Below are positions 45,401 through 58,230 of a stretch of DNA of 64,000 nucleotides, in pieces. A program made the translations under genes and the position numbers. The number at the start of each line of letters is the position of its first letter. Position 1 is the stretch's first letter. Source of the stretch: Schistosoma haematobium. Its lineage: Eukaryota; Platyhelminthes; Trematoda; Strigeidida; Schistosomatidae. The stretch covers positions 43,145,691 through 43,209,690 of the forward strand of contig NC_067198.1 in NCBI RefSeq assembly GCF_000699445.3, written 5' to 3'. The notes beneath the pieces were generated by a model. It was not told where the DNA came from. It was given only the letters and a program-made list of their open reading frames with translations, and made no database searches.

Positions 45401-46785
45401 AGGTACTTTTGAGTGTCTAATTTTTTTTGTGTGATATTAAGTAGTATGAAACTATTGAATTAAGACTTAAAATTAGATGGTCCTGGAGATGAACACTGTA
45501 TCATTTAGTTGGTAAATGGAGTATTTTTTGGTAAACAACTACATATAAATTTATTCACAGAGAATTTAAATCACAGGTAATTTGCACTACATGTCAAATC
45601 TATGGGAGTGATGTTATTTTGTTTACTTTGTTATAAGATGTATGTGTATGCAAATTTTAAGACACTTTGGATCACAAATAAACATCATCGTAGGGATCAC
45701 TGGTTCTGCTCAGTTTAGGGCCACTTGAAATTCAGGACCAACTGTTATGCAGAGAGTCGAACCCAAATCCTTCATATATCACAACAGACATGACAAATCC
45801 AAATCTCTAATTCATTTTCCCGACTTATGACTTCAGTAACTATGTTCTATAACACAATGTTCATTCATTGCCGTTGGTGCTGACTTGCTGACTGTTGGCA
45901 ATACTAAATTACAATGACAACGACTTTCGATTAAAATTTCAGATAATCTTTTGTGACAACAATCAACTGTAAGTATCATATGTTGAAAGTGTTTGGAATT
46001 CAGTCTTTACTGGATATCTGTGTTGTCCTAACTTGGCTTTTTTTTAGTAACGGGACCCATTATTAAACGTGAAGGTGGTTTGGACATTTGAAAACATTGA
46101 TATGGAATATTAAACAGGGAAAATTGTTCACTGAAAACTACAAAAAATATATTTACCCTATGATTAAATGAAAAATCATTATTATTTATTAAGAGGACAA
46201 AATTTACACATTTGTTGTGCTTATTCGAGCCAAAGGGAAAAATCGGTTACTAAATCTTAGTTGAAATCATGTATAAAGCTAGTAATTCATTCGGTTGACA
46301 TACTGTTATGAAATTGATTTGAAGGCTTCAATATCACTGTAGTTGGTCTATTTCACTTTGAGCTTGTATAATTTGCAAAATGAGCTAAAGTTTATTCAAT
46401 GATATATACATTGAGAGATAATATCAATATCACCGATTAAAAGTAAGCTAAATGAATATGCTGGCTACTGACTGTTTGCTTTCAGTACCATATGGTTTAC
46501 TAAATGCCAGGAATGCTAAAATACACCTGGCCTTTGACTAGGGAATTATTAGCAAAAATTCACCTGCCTGCATTTAATTTTAACCAAATCTAAAAATTCA
46601 ATAAAATGGGTGTTTGAATGATTGATGGTGAATAATCAAAATAATTATTTTTAATAAAGTTATCCCGACTATTTAGCATCATGAATCAAAATTTACAGTA
46701 AATAAACGAAACTTAGGCCGGTCTGTGATATTGATAATACTCAACATTCTCCACAACACCGATTAACACGAAGTGCAATGCTAAC
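45401..46785. other. No supported gene
   Basis: AT-rich DNA. A possible old tRNA-like patch (GAGAGTCGAACCCAAATCC) is at about 45755, too degraded to assign. Confidence 0.4.
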
Positions 46786-46792
46786 CGGTGTT

Positions 46793-47226
46793 GGAGATGG
46801 TTAGAAGAAAGTTAGAGGCGGTCAAACCAAAACGTGGCATCAGTGCTTGAAGACACTAACCTCTAGTCTAAGCCATGTTGGTAGATGCAGACTACTTGGT
46901 TGGGCTCCACGTGACTATCGTAACCAATGGTTGGAGACTGAGGGTGACATGGCTCAGAATCGATCACAATGGCGTCGGTGTATACACTCTCTGTCTTTCC
47001 TTAAACTATGAGATTGAAATCGCCTTATATCTTTCTTTCTACGAACTAATTCTTTCTTTCTGCACTATATCCTTATATGCGATCTTTCTTTTATAAATTA
47101 CCACCATTGAAATAACTACTTCTATGAATCCGGTGTTCAAATCGCTGTGCTAATGAAGTGTGGCAACTTGGACCGATGCGTATATGTGCCTGGTCCTACG
47201 TTGTAGCTGACTGACTGACTGACTAG
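46793..47226 (+). pseudogene. RTE-like ORF2 3' end (truncated insertion)
   Basis: The plus-strand reading includes KKVRGGQTKTWHQ, SLSHVGRCRLLGW and NQWLETEGDMAQNRSQWRR. This is the C-terminal end of a non-LTR ORF2 followed by a stop, about 200 bp of 3' UTR and a (TGAC)n tail at about 47210-47226. It starts at TGCTAACCGGTGTTGG, the same 5' point as the copy at 58231. Dead fragment. Confidence 0.8.
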
Positions 47227-47309
47227 TAGTAAATAAATTGTTAGCTAATGGTCTAATGACCTAAAATATTAAATCATAATTTAGTTACATCTTATCACAG
47301 AATGCAGTT

Positions 47310-47448
47310 ACACCGAAGTGCCTGTTTAGAAAGACGAATAACAAGTGGAAAGGATTACCCATAATGTGGTTGGATGGAGAATGCTGGTGGGCAGCCTATG
47401 CTCCTCCACGAAGAGTAACAGGCGTAAGTAAGTAAGTCACATCAAAGA
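47310..47448 (+). pseudogene. 3' end of a second RTE-like element
   Basis: Reads W-M-E-N-A-G-G type sequence and ends GTAACAGGCGTAAGTAAGTAAG, the same 3' end (on the other strand) as the copies at 52208 and 60133. About 140 bp remain. Confidence 0.75.
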
Positions 47449-47756
47449 AAAAGCGTTAATACTTAAAGAAAAGTATTTTTAAATAAAATTGAATAGGACT
47501 TTTTCTTATCAAATAAAATTATTGAAATAACTATGTAAAATGTAAACAATTTATGGTTTACTTTCTTGACCTTATCTTTTACCAAGATAATAATCTTGAC
47601 AATATCATATGTATACATTCTAATTTTTATCATTCAATTAGAAAATATGTTTGTTCGTTTTTTAACACTACAATTGAATTCCATAAATTACATCATTATA
47701 TTCTTTCTATTCATTTGCTATCTGTTATTGTCGCCTAATTCTCATCCAATTGAAAT
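47449..47756. other. No supported feature
   Basis: Very AT-rich; overlapping short frames only. Confidence 0.5.
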
Positions 47757-48145
47757 GAATAATATATTTCAATAGTCGAAATCATGAGTCAATTGAAGCT
47801 AGACCACCATGGAAAACCTGTAAGCACTGGACGGCCGTTTCATCCTAGTATGGAACTCCCTAGCAGTGTGCATCCACGATCCCGCCCCCTCCCCGCGAGA
47901 CATTAACATCGTTGAATGCCGGCCGGCTCAGTGGTTTAATGGTTAAGCGCTCCCGCGCTAGACTGATAGGTCCCGAGTTCGAATCATGAGAGGCGGGATC
48001 GTGGATGCACACTGCTGAGGAGTCCCATATGAGGACCAAACAGTCGTCCACTGCTTTCAGGTTTTCCATGATGGTCTAACTTTAATTCACTCATGATTTC
48101 AACTACTGAAATTACTACCATATCCATAAAACGTCTTCTGAGAAT
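47757..48145 (+). repeat. Fold-back hammerhead repeat, copy 9
   Basis: Left arm (GTCGAAATCATGAGTCAATTG) and right arm (CATGATTTCAACTACTG) enclose a left hammerhead-like block on minus, a tRNA-like head (A-box CTCAGTGGTTTAATGG, B-box AGTTCGAATCATG at about 47977) and a hammerhead-like block on plus (48006-48058; CTGAGGA kept, ACCAAAC for ACGAAAC). Confidence 0.8.
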
Positions 48146-51100
48146 AATATATTTACCAGATAGGAATAGATGGCATAACAACAACTTGACAACTGAACAT
48201 AATGAATATATCTTTGTTTAAACATTTTTCTTTATATGACTAATATTTTATGAAATTCATAAATATTACAATGTTCAGTTTTTATTGTTACCATAGATGT
48301 CTAAATAATCCATTTATCTTCCCATTGTTTGTATATAGATTGTATCAGTTTACAAAATTTTATTGATGGATTATATTTTTCAAATGATCATTATGATTAA
48401 CTTAGACTGAATGTTTTATGTTTCGTTGTTGTTGTTGTAACAATCATTATTACAAAACATTTTGAATACTACTATATTTATGAATTGTGCTTATTTTTAT
48501 CTTGTTCAATATTTTGAGAATAATGATGATGTAATAGAAATTTATAATGAATAACTAGAGAGTAAGGAGTGAAAGATACTGAAAGTGTCTTTTGGTTTTT
48601 GTAAATCAGCCTTATCTATTATGTTAGTTAGATGAACAGTTTTATGGGAGATACTGTAGTTTTGTTTGGGTTATCGTATGAAATGAAAATCATTTAATGA
48701 ATTGAACAATTGATGTTCAATCGCTAGAGTGGAAGATTGACCTACTTAACACCTTGTATGGTTTGATTACCTGGCTTTTATCAGAATCCATTTCATAAAA
48801 ATATAGTTGATGGTGAACTTTATTATTACTGGTTACTGAATAGTTTTAAATCAAGGTATCTGTCAGTGATAAATGAAGTTTGCAAACATTTATTAATTGA
48901 ATGTTTCTTATGTATAACCAGAGATGATTGCCACACCATAAACGTGATAATGAAAGTTCAGAGTACATATTGTCAGTTCTAGATATCCTGAGAGTTCAAT
49001 AATTAAATCATTACTATTTGTATTATGAATTAAAGTTATATGGATTGAAAGCGATTGTAATAGTGCACCTACATTCATTCAACGGCGAGACTAAAATTTA
49101 TGAACGAACCAATCAGATTTAGGATAACTGGTCTTAGATTTTGGCGCGAAATTCACTCACCCATTCGTCCAAATAGCGTCTTAGCATTTTAGCTGATGTC
49201 AGTTCGCGATGAAAACCATAAATCTAAATCCTAACATTTACCATCAACTGTAAATTATTATCTTTATTCATCAAACTGCTTTGTAAACTTCATTTCGCCC
49301 TATTAAGTAGGTAGATACTCTCAAGGTCACTTTGGCGTCACTCAAAGGTCGTCCATATACTATAGTCTCACCCATTCATCATCACTATGGATTTAATTCC
49401 CTTTTCACATATTTTTTTGCTGTTTATTGTATTTCGGATTAGTTTCATTACCAAATTTTTATTTCAAAATATAATGAGGAAATACATCTATATGTAGTGC
49501 AGAACTCTAAAATCTTTGGAACATGTTAACAATTCCTTTTTCTAGTTGAACGTATTGTAGGACTATGTACAATATATAAAATTTTTTCCGCCCCTAACTT
49601 GCATCATCTGAAAAACCACGTAGCACTAAATAATTGTCTTGTCTTTATTTTCGATTTGTCATCATGATTCCACAATATTTTCAAACTTCGTCCTTTCATA
49701 CTTCATAAGAAGCATATTATTTACAGGTAGTTATGTAGAATTTCATTCGCCTACATTTTCAACCTGTTATTTTGAGATAAGGCTCAACTGCTATTCATTT
49801 TTGTTGATGAGAACTGTCTCAATACCATAATGATTGTTTCGACATCAATGGAGTCAGTGAACATCAATTACAGGCAACTTTCAAAAGGGTTTATATAGAT
49901 ATCTTCTACTTATCCGATCTCGTTATTATCTCAACTAAAATCTCTTTCTATTGAAAACTACATCTAATTTGAATTGACACTTTCATAAGTCGAATTACGC
50001 TAAGTAAAAACACTTCTGATTCCATCAGAGTACTATATTTACCCCTAATGTTCAACATCATTTACTTCATCATATAATCGTTATTTCCCTAAACAAACAT
50101 AAAACACTTCGAAATTTATAAAATGTGAGAAAATTTAAATCAATACATTCAGATGAATATACATAGCAATATTATTATTTCTACAATCCTAAAAGTTTTC
50201 TTCATTTCATCAGAGATAGTATTCAATTTTATAACCATATCAGATGACAGAGATTGATGAATTTCATACTTGTTTCTTTTTAACATTATACTCAATAATG
50301 TTTTGTATACATACATGTTTAAATGGTCATTTGAGTAACTTCTCATGTGATAGGTAAAATATAATGATAATGTAACTGACACTTGTTTTTAGGATAAGAT
50401 TAAAAGGAAATGCTACAAGCATAATCATTTTAAATATAAGTTTCATATGAGGAATTGTATTTTTCCATCAGTCTTTTATTATTATATGTGTATTACATAT
50501 ATGGATTGCTTGAATACTAGCTATATCATAACAAGAATTGTAGCTAACAATGTATTCCAAGGCTCACGTTTTGTCATATTCGATTTCTGTCAGCTGTATT
50601 TACCTATATTCCAACATTGATGTTTATAATAAAACCCAAACCCTGTATCTTTTATTTCTATTATCCAGCTGTACTCAAACCTTGTGACTAAATGTTAATA
50701 TTGAGATAATCAGCTCAAGTTCAGTAAATACCAGATTATATAGAATATAAGGAAATGATTAGATTAATTATGAGATTCTTTGCATATTGAACCCTGTTGT
50801 GAATAATTTACATTAATAATAAGTAGTTTTACATTTTAATTGGGTAATTTAAAATAACTTTTCTCTCTGAACATTTATGTAATGGAAATGATTATTACTA
50901 TTTAACAAGTTACATAAAATACTTAAAGTATATTGGATGAAGAGTTTGCTGCTTATATGATTTTTTCACTTTCGGTGCAAACGTTTAAGTGTATTATTGT
51001 TTATGTATTTGTGTTGGATCCATACATCGTCTACGTGATTGGTAAAGACAGTGATTGCCTTTTTGATTTGATGTATTACTTTCTAATTTTACAAATGAAG

Positions 51101-51505
51101 TGCATAATTTCGCTTAGTACAATAAACTGGTTTACTCTGACCAAGTTTTTGTTCATTACACTGGTAAAATATGTTGCCAACCTGTTAATGAATGATTGAA
51201 TTTTCAGTGAAGTGACTGTTCATTAATCCATAGTACATTTCCTAAATTAACTAAATGAACTGGAAATGTTTCCTTTCTTATTGAATAAAATAACCAAATG
51301 AGAAATTTGCATGGGGTTTGTTGTTCCTTATCGTTAGTTATGTTTTAGCCGTAAACTCCAGGGGAAGGACCGCTGAAATATAGAGAGCTTTTAAACGTCA
51401 TTATATTGTAGTTTAATACAGGCAAATAAACTAAAAAGCTTTTACCCTATATTGAAATCAATGCTCTCAGGTTTCATGATACATATAGTATTTTTTCAGT
51501 ATGGA
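48146..51505. other. AT-rich DNA without a supported gene
   Basis: A less AT-rich island at about 49075-49390 (containing GGCGCGAAATTCACTCACCC and GTCACTTTGGCGTCACTC) looks like an old repeat of unknown family. Open stretches at 50149-50382 and 50933-51199 lack ATG-led starts with coding character or motifs. Confidence 0.4.
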
Positions 51506-51509
51506 GATT

Positions 51510-51625
51510 TATGGAGATTTGTGGAGATTGTAGTATTTTCATGAGTCTCATACTAGGACGAAACGGCTGTCCACTGCTTCTAATTTTTCAATGGTGGTCT
51601 AGATTAGATCGATTCCTGAATAAAA
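51510..51625 (+). repeat. Hammerhead repeat remnant, copy 10
   Basis: Only GTGGAGATTGTAG, the 3' half of the hammerhead-like block (CATACTAGGACGAAACGGC) and an arm (TCAATGGTGGTCTAGATTAG) are left. Confidence 0.7.
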
Positions 51626-52207
51626 CTGACAATATTTTTAGCCAATAGAGTCAGAATACATGTTTTTTACGTCCATAACTTTCGTCAATTCAAAATAAAG
51701 TGTGATAGTTACTTAAAGTCACAGGTGACAACCATCTTACTTAAAGAGAGTTGACGAACTTTTCATTGTCACTGACTGACACCATTTTGGATTACAACTG
51801 AAATCGTCGTGGTAATAGATAACTATTTTTATTCAATATAAGGTTTCTCATCATTGGTTACTATGCAGTTTGAAATTGTTATATTTAGTAAGTTCAATTC
51901 TATATGTGATATTATTATACACGGTTGGAAAGGCTTAGACTAAAATGATATATCTGTTTAGTGAATTTGTCATTTTAAACAATTAATCAGCTATTAACGA
52001 ATATTCTCTAATTAATTGCAATCTTAGTTTCTTAAAGTATTATAAGATGATGTATGACTAAACAATATTTACTGTAAAAGGCAATTAGTAATTGTATTCT
52101 TTCAACCTATAATTCTGTTGCTTACGTTTGAAACATAATGAGTTAAATTATTTTATGATCTTAATGAATGTAAACTACACCGCAAATGTGAGTGTAACAA
52201 ACTAAAA

Positions 52208-53440
52208 TTTACTTACTTACACCTGTTACTCCTCGTGAAGGAGCATAGGCCGCCCACCAGCATTCTCCATCCAACCCTGTTCTGAGCAATCCTTTCCAGC
52301 TCCTTCCAGTTCCTATTTATCCTTTTCATATGTGATTTTATTTCCCGACGTAATGTGTTCTTTGGCCTTCCTTTTCCCGCTTCCCTTCAGGATTCCAAGT
52401 TAGGGCTTGCCTCGTGATGCAGTTTGGTGATTTCCGTAATGTATGTTCTATCCATTTCCATCGTCTTTTACTAATTTCCTCTTCAGATGGAAGCTGGTTT
52501 GTTCTCTTTCAGAGAAGGCTGTTGCTGATAGTATCCGGTTAATGTATGTTGAGTATCTTGCGTAGACAACTATTTATAAATATTTGTACCTTCTTGATGA
52601 TGGTTGTATTAGTTCTCCAAGTTTCAACCCCGTACAATAGAATTGCCTTGACGTTCGTATTGAAGATTCTCACTTTGATATTGGTGTTTTGAGTTCCATA
52701 TGTTCTTCAATTGTAGGAATGTGACACTTGATTTGCCAATCCTTGCGTTTACATCTGCAACCGAATCTTCTTGTTCATCGATTATGCTTCCCAGGTATGT
52801 GAAGGATTTCACATCTTCCAGAGTTTCGCCATCAAGAGTGATTGGATTGGTGTTCTCTGTTTTGAATTTGCGGACCTTGGTTTTCCCTTTGTGTATGCTG
52901 AGGCCTACTGATGCAGAGACTGCTGCTACACTGGCTATCTTTATCTGCATCTGTTCGTGTGTATGCGATAGGAGGGCCAGGTCATCTGCGAATTGCAAAC
53001 CATCTAATTGATTCTGAGCTGTCCATTGTATTCCGTGTTTTCCCTCAGATGTCAAGGTCTTCATAATCCAGTCGAACCCCAGATGAAAGAAGAAGGGAGA
53101 CAGTAGACAGCCTTATCTGACTCCGGTCCTAACTTGGGATTCATCTGTCACTTGTCCTCCATGCACGACTTTGCACTGTAGTCCGTCGTATGAGTTCAGG
53201 ATAATGTTGACAGTCTTCTCAGGAACTCCGTAGTGTCGAAGAAGTACCCATAATGTTCTTCTGTCTAAACTGTCAAATGCCTTTTCATAATCAATTGAGT
53301 TGATGTACAGTGACGAGTTCCACTCAACTGGCTATTAGACGATGATCCGTAGTGTCGCAATTTGGTCTGTTCACGACCAATCTTTACGGAATCCACCCTG
53401 TTGATCTCAAAGATAGGCGTCTACTGCATCTAAACTAAAA
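52208..53440 (-). pseudogene. RTE-like reverse transcriptase, 3' half
   Basis: The minus strand encodes the RT palm and thumb of an RTE-like element. A frame broken by a stop near 53330 holds the DYEKAFDSLDRR-like segment (about 53240-53290), then LLSPFFFHL. The longest intact part (52624-53064) has the catalytic box FADDLALL (FADD at 52992-52981), and YLGSIID. A frameshift near 52640 and later stops follow. The C-terminal zinc-knuckle-like tail and 3' end GTAAGTAAGTAA are at 52208-52260. The 5' half, including the endonuclease, is missing, as in typical 5'-truncated insertions. Confidence 0.85.
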
Positions 53441-53614
53441 TTTATGATAAGTTTATCAACAAAGAGAAAGTTCTAATTCTTTAGTTTAAATTAATTGTCA
53501 TTCTATATATAAATACTTAGGAAACCTCCTAGTTGTTAGAAGAATTAAAAAGAATGTTGTATGACCAATACAAACTTTTTAAAAGCTATATGATTGAGAT
53601 TCAATGAAAAACAT

Positions 53615-53835
53615 CAGAAGGCGTTGTGTGTAGATTTTAGTAGTTTCAATAGTTCAAATCATGAGTCAATTGAAGCTAGACCGCCATGGAAAACCCGGAA
53701 GCGCTGGACGGCCGTTTCGTTCTAGTATGGGAGTGCGCATCCACGATCCCACCCCACGCGAGATTCGAACCCAGGACCTATCAGTCTCGCGCGCGAGTGC
53801 TTAACCATTAGACCACTGAGCCAGCATCCAAAGGT
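53615..53835 (-). repeat. tRNA-headed hammerhead repeat, copy 11 (reverse)
   Basis: Left arm (GTTCAAATCATGAGTCAATTG), hammerhead-like block lacking part of the core (CCTCAGCA missing), then the tRNA-like head in reverse (GAGATTCGAACCCAGGACC at about 53760, CCACTGAGCC at 53812). The forward half is absent. Confidence 0.75.
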
Positions 53836-53839
53836 GGTA

Positions 53840-54575
53840 TGATAAAGAAGAAATAGAAAAGTGGTTACACCGTAAAATGTTTTACAGAAAAATCAATGTA
53901 TAGCCGAAAATGGGATAAGAAATTAGGTTCACAGTATTTTCTTTTGCATTTAATGAAGTCCTATTGATTATTAGCTGCTTCGTTTCAATTTAATCAATTA
54001 GTGTACAAATTAATTGTAAAGTGGTGTAGCGGAAATTTCACAGGATGTTCTGACTAACCTATATTTTGAACTTGGTAAGGCGTATTATACTGAACGAGAA
54101 TTTAGGTGGCAGGAAAACCAATTTATTGTTTAACGCAAAATTACAGAGTGCTTTCATAAAATATGAAAACCATACATTAATTATATTGTTTGCACATCTT
54201 CCATCAGCTATCATTTACATGCTTTCAGTTGTGTTGTTATTACATTTACATTTTGTTCACAATTCCGCTCTCTTCAATTGAATATTCTTAACCTTCTGCT
54301 AGCAGCAGATATTTCATTTTGGAATGATGTTATATACTACTTATACATGTCAACATAAATGGTATACACTATAGTATTGCCGAGATATATATAGAATTTT
54401 TGTATGAACTCGTATCACAGTTCTTTATATTACTAATGAATCAACCTACATCAAAACTAAGATATTTACGACGACTGGAGGTCTTCATACACTATATTTA
54501 TATAAATATCTTAGGTGTTTTATATTTTGTGCCACTTGCTAACTTTCGAATAATTATCCAATAATTACTTTCATT
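53840..54575. other. Left member of a diverged local duplication
   Basis: Blocks at about 54140-54380 (ACAGAGTGCTTTCATAAAAT; AACCTTCTGCTAGCAGCAG; TTATATACTACTTATACATG) recur in order but diverged at about 55420-55640. This suggests an old duplication or two copies of one unknown repeat around the fold-back unit at 54578. No gene is supported. Confidence 0.45.
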
Positions 54576-54577
54576 TA

Positions 54578-55035
54578 GAGAGGGTTTTTTGTGGATATCA
54601 TTGTAATCTAATGGTTTAATTCAATAGTCAATTGAGGCTAGATCACTATGGAAAACCTGGAAGCACTGGACGGCCGTTTCGTCCTAGTATGGGACTCCTC
54701 GGCAGTGCGCATCCCACCCCGTGAGATTCGAATTCAGGACCTATCAGTCTCGCTCGCGAGCGCTCAACCTTTAGAGAATGGTGGACGGTGGCGCAACGTC
54801 ATGGAGCAGTCGAAGTTAGAAATTAACACTATTAGATGCCAGCTTCGTGGTATAGATGTTAAGCACTCGCGCGCGGGACTGATAGGACCTGAATCGGAAT
54901 CTCTTGGGGCAGAATCTTGAATGCGCACTGCTGAGAAGTCCCATACTAGGGCAAAACGGTCATCCAATGCTTTCAAGTTTCCTATTTTGTTCTAGCTTAG
55001 ATCGACTCATGGATTCAACTATTAAATTACTTTCA
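54578..55035 (+). repeat. Fold-back hammerhead repeat, copy 12
   Basis: Left arm with a hammerhead block on minus that is complete except CTGAGGA changed to CCGAGGA (about 54668-54712), reverse tRNA-like head, linker, forward tRNA-like head (about 54835-54905), hammerhead-like block on plus (54921-54968; core CTGAGAA, GCAAAAC) and right arm (AGATCGACTCATGGATTC). It shows two complete units head to head. Confidence 0.8.
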
Positions 55036-55039
55036 TTTA

Positions 55040-57225
55040 GTTAAAAATTAAAGAGTCGTAAACAAATAATTACTTTCTACAAATTAAAAATGACATGGGT
55101 ATTTTTTTACCCGATAATCGACATATAATGTACCGATTTCACGTAATCTTCTCGTGTTTATTATTTTCACTTAAAAATACTAGGTAAAGGTTTACTAGAA
55201 AATCTGTTAATTATTGTTATACACATTCAGAATAGATTTTAGCTAGCTGTAATTGTTTCCACTGTCCAAATTGTTAATTAAATTTATTTACAAGCTGACT
55301 TGTCATATGGAGTGAAATAATGATGTAATTAATAAACGATTACTTATTTATTACTTATTAAGTACTATAGTGAACAAGAACATAAGTGAGGACAGTCGAA
55401 TGTATTTGAACGCAAATTTACAGAATCTCTTAGTAAAAACTTGTGAACCATACAGTAAAATACTTCATTTGTAAAGTGTCAATCAATTGTCTCAGACTTG
55501 AATGATTGTTCTTTTTCACATCAATCACTCCATGTTATCATTCTCTTCTCTTCGATCTTCGTAACCTTCTACTGCCAGGTATTTCATTTTCGATTGATGA
55601 GACGTACTACTTATATATATCGTCATCAGTAGCATACACCACAGTACTATTTAATAATTCATTCTTTATTTTGATTACTTATTACATACATATTAGGACA
55701 AATCTAAATAAACTGATATATTTTTGAAAATTTTTATTTTCCATTAATGTTGATAATCATTTAACAACAGGATGTAAGATCATTTGCCCAGTATTTGTCT
55801 TTCTAAATACTTCGGATGCTGTTGTTAAAATTATAACCGAAATAAGTAAAAACTATCTCCACAAAGATTACTATTGGATAATTTTAAATATAACTCATTT
55901 GGCCAACACATATACACATATAGATAAGAACTGAGACTAGTACAAAAAGGGACACGATGTGATGTTACTGATATCAATACATTTTGATGACTATTGAATG
56001 TTGTGAAAATATTGAAAATATGTACTATGAAAATATCAAGAATACTATGGAAGTCTGTAAGATATTGAATTCAGATAAGTATACAATCAAAATATACATT
56101 TATATAGCACCAATTTTCAAATGGTTATGATAAGAATCAATCAGTCAAATGATCAAAAGTCTACCGAAAAAAAAACAATCCATGAAAATACAAGTACACA
56201 TTTATATAGGACCATTGAATAATACAGTTTAAGAATGAGGCATTACCAAAATATAGTATAAAGTATACGATATATTGTTAAACTATTTATTTGACCAATT
56301 GATTTCCATTAGTCTCATTAATTTAGAATTTATTACACTAGTTACCAGTTATTATCTGTATATCTTTTAAACTCTATTGTATTTAACATTAGTTATGATG
56401 TGGTGTGGGTTACTTATATTCACATAAATAGTACATAATGATCATCAGGCATAGAATGTATTTCAGTAGAAGGTTGTAAAGGAAAGAACGGGAACGGAAC
56501 GCAATTGATATGTACAATGAAATCTCGGACGATGGATTGATTTGTTTATTTGTATTGTAATAAAGTCAGATATAGAGATTTATATTATTATTATTATTAT
56601 TCGCTGCTATTACAACTTGTCTTCGTTCTGCTTTCAATCATTTCATGGTATGTGGCTATAGTTACCTTAAATCATATGATTGTTTTATATTTCATAGTTA
56701 ATCAATAAATTCCGTTTTGAGTAAGCGGAAAACTTTGAAATTTTAGTCTATAAGTTAAACTGCTACTAATACAATGGCTTGATTATTAATATTATTGATT
56801 TACTTTACTTATTAACCAGGTGAGTAATAGTAGCAACATAATAATAATGGTTGTATTTGATCAATCCCGTCAAATGTGTGTTTTTGTTTGTTTCTTGATC
56901 AGTATGCAAGACCAATGGTGATTACATTTTTTTAATACGGAGGTAATAATAAGAATGATTATAAATCATTATTAGTTCAACGTTAAATGTTTTCAGTATT
57001 TATTATTATTAAATATTTTGTTGACCTTGAGTTGGATTGTAGCACAGTTTATCAGTTGATCATTTAAAAGTAGCCGGCATCATATTGTTTAATCCTTGAC
57101 GTTGATCAATCCCCGAATACTATCATCGAACTGAGCGACTCTTCGTTGTACAATAAACGATGTGTTGGGTGTTGGTTGACTGAGAGCTATCGACTGTTCT
57201 TCCTTTTCCAACATTTGTCGGCTAA
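55040..57225. other. AT-rich DNA without a supported gene
   Basis: 55370-55640 is the right member of the local duplication described at 53840-54575. A short ATT repeat is at 56583-56601. Nothing else is recognised. Confidence 0.45.
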
Positions 57226-57229
57226 TGTA

Positions 57230-57345
57230 AAAGAGATGGATGGTGGTTAGTAATGGATAACAAGATCCGTGTTTCGTCCTGTTTGGAACTCGTCATCTTA
57301 GGGTGACTACATCCCAGTGTTGATATTTGCATATTTGTTAGACAA
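57230..57345 (-). repeat. Degenerate Sm-alpha copy with hammerhead remnant
   Basis: The minus strand reads GACGAGTTCCAAACAGGACGAAACACGG followed by ATCTTGTTATCC, i.e. the hammerhead region of Sm-alpha. The start of the core is changed (no CTGACGA) and stem II is weakened, so it is inactive. Confidence 0.65.
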
Positions 57346-57689
57346 GTTAGTGTTTGTACGAACTTAATAGCTCTGTAAATAATGATATAAAGTTTGATGA
57401 GAAAAGTAGTAAGTTAGAGTCTCAACATGAATGTCAACACTTGGACAAAACTACATCTAGCTGACGTGCTTTTTGAAATCCATTGCTAGTTGCAATCTAT
57501 CAGTTCTACAAAACTTGTGACGAGATGGATGACATTCAGCCAATCTTTACAGAACGTATAAATCCCAACAAATCCTGTTACTCGATAGATGAGAAAGTGT
57601 TACTAAGGCTTTAACTTATATGGTGTGGCTTTATGAAAAAGTTTACTTTTGATGATTTTCAAATTCAGTCAACCTTTTTATTTTACTGC

Positions 57690-58217
57690 CCCTCAAATGC
57701 CCTGGTACGACCGAGAGCGAGGAGAGTCAGCTCTCCTTCTCCAAATGATCTCACATCACCACGTGCATACAACCACTGACACGGAAGTCCTACTCAAAGC
57801 CTTCTCGTGACGGGCGCGTTCTTTACGAAATTGAGAGGACGAAAACCAAATGTCCGGCACTTTAACCGGGTTGATGGACACGGAGAGTCTACCTAGGGAA
57901 GTTCGAAAACCATGATTACAAACAACTGGTGTACATGGGATCAAGTATCCTGACGTAACAAATGCCATATGAACCTATTGTTGGTTACCGGTTACTATGG
58001 GACTGCATCTTCTTATGTTGCTCCACTGTCTTGTTGATTAGACATTTAGATCAAAGGTTCCGGTTGTGCCCATCTAAGAAAACCACCTGCTTTAATCTGG
58101 GTACCCGGACTGTATCACAGCCTACACACAAATCAAGTGACTTGTGTGACGCATATATATTCGGTGCCTCTTCGTACCAGTATCTATGTGTTTAAATAAA
58201 TAAATAAATAAAATAAC
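57690..58217 (+). repeat. Repeat A, copy 2
   Basis: Plus-oriented copy of the 44864-45400 repeat, ending in (TAAA)n at 58194-58217. It lies inside the duplicated segment. Confidence 0.8.
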
Positions 58218-58230
58218 TTATTTATTTTAT

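Noticed and set aside
50933..51199. 88-codon hydrophobic open stretch
   Set aside because: Starts at TTG in very AT-rich DNA; apparent membrane segments are expected from T-rich codons. No homology recognised.
57962..58195. 77-codon frame identical at 62166-62399
   Set aside because: Lies in repeat A within the segmental duplication. Several frames of the repeat are open, and no domain or start context supports translation.
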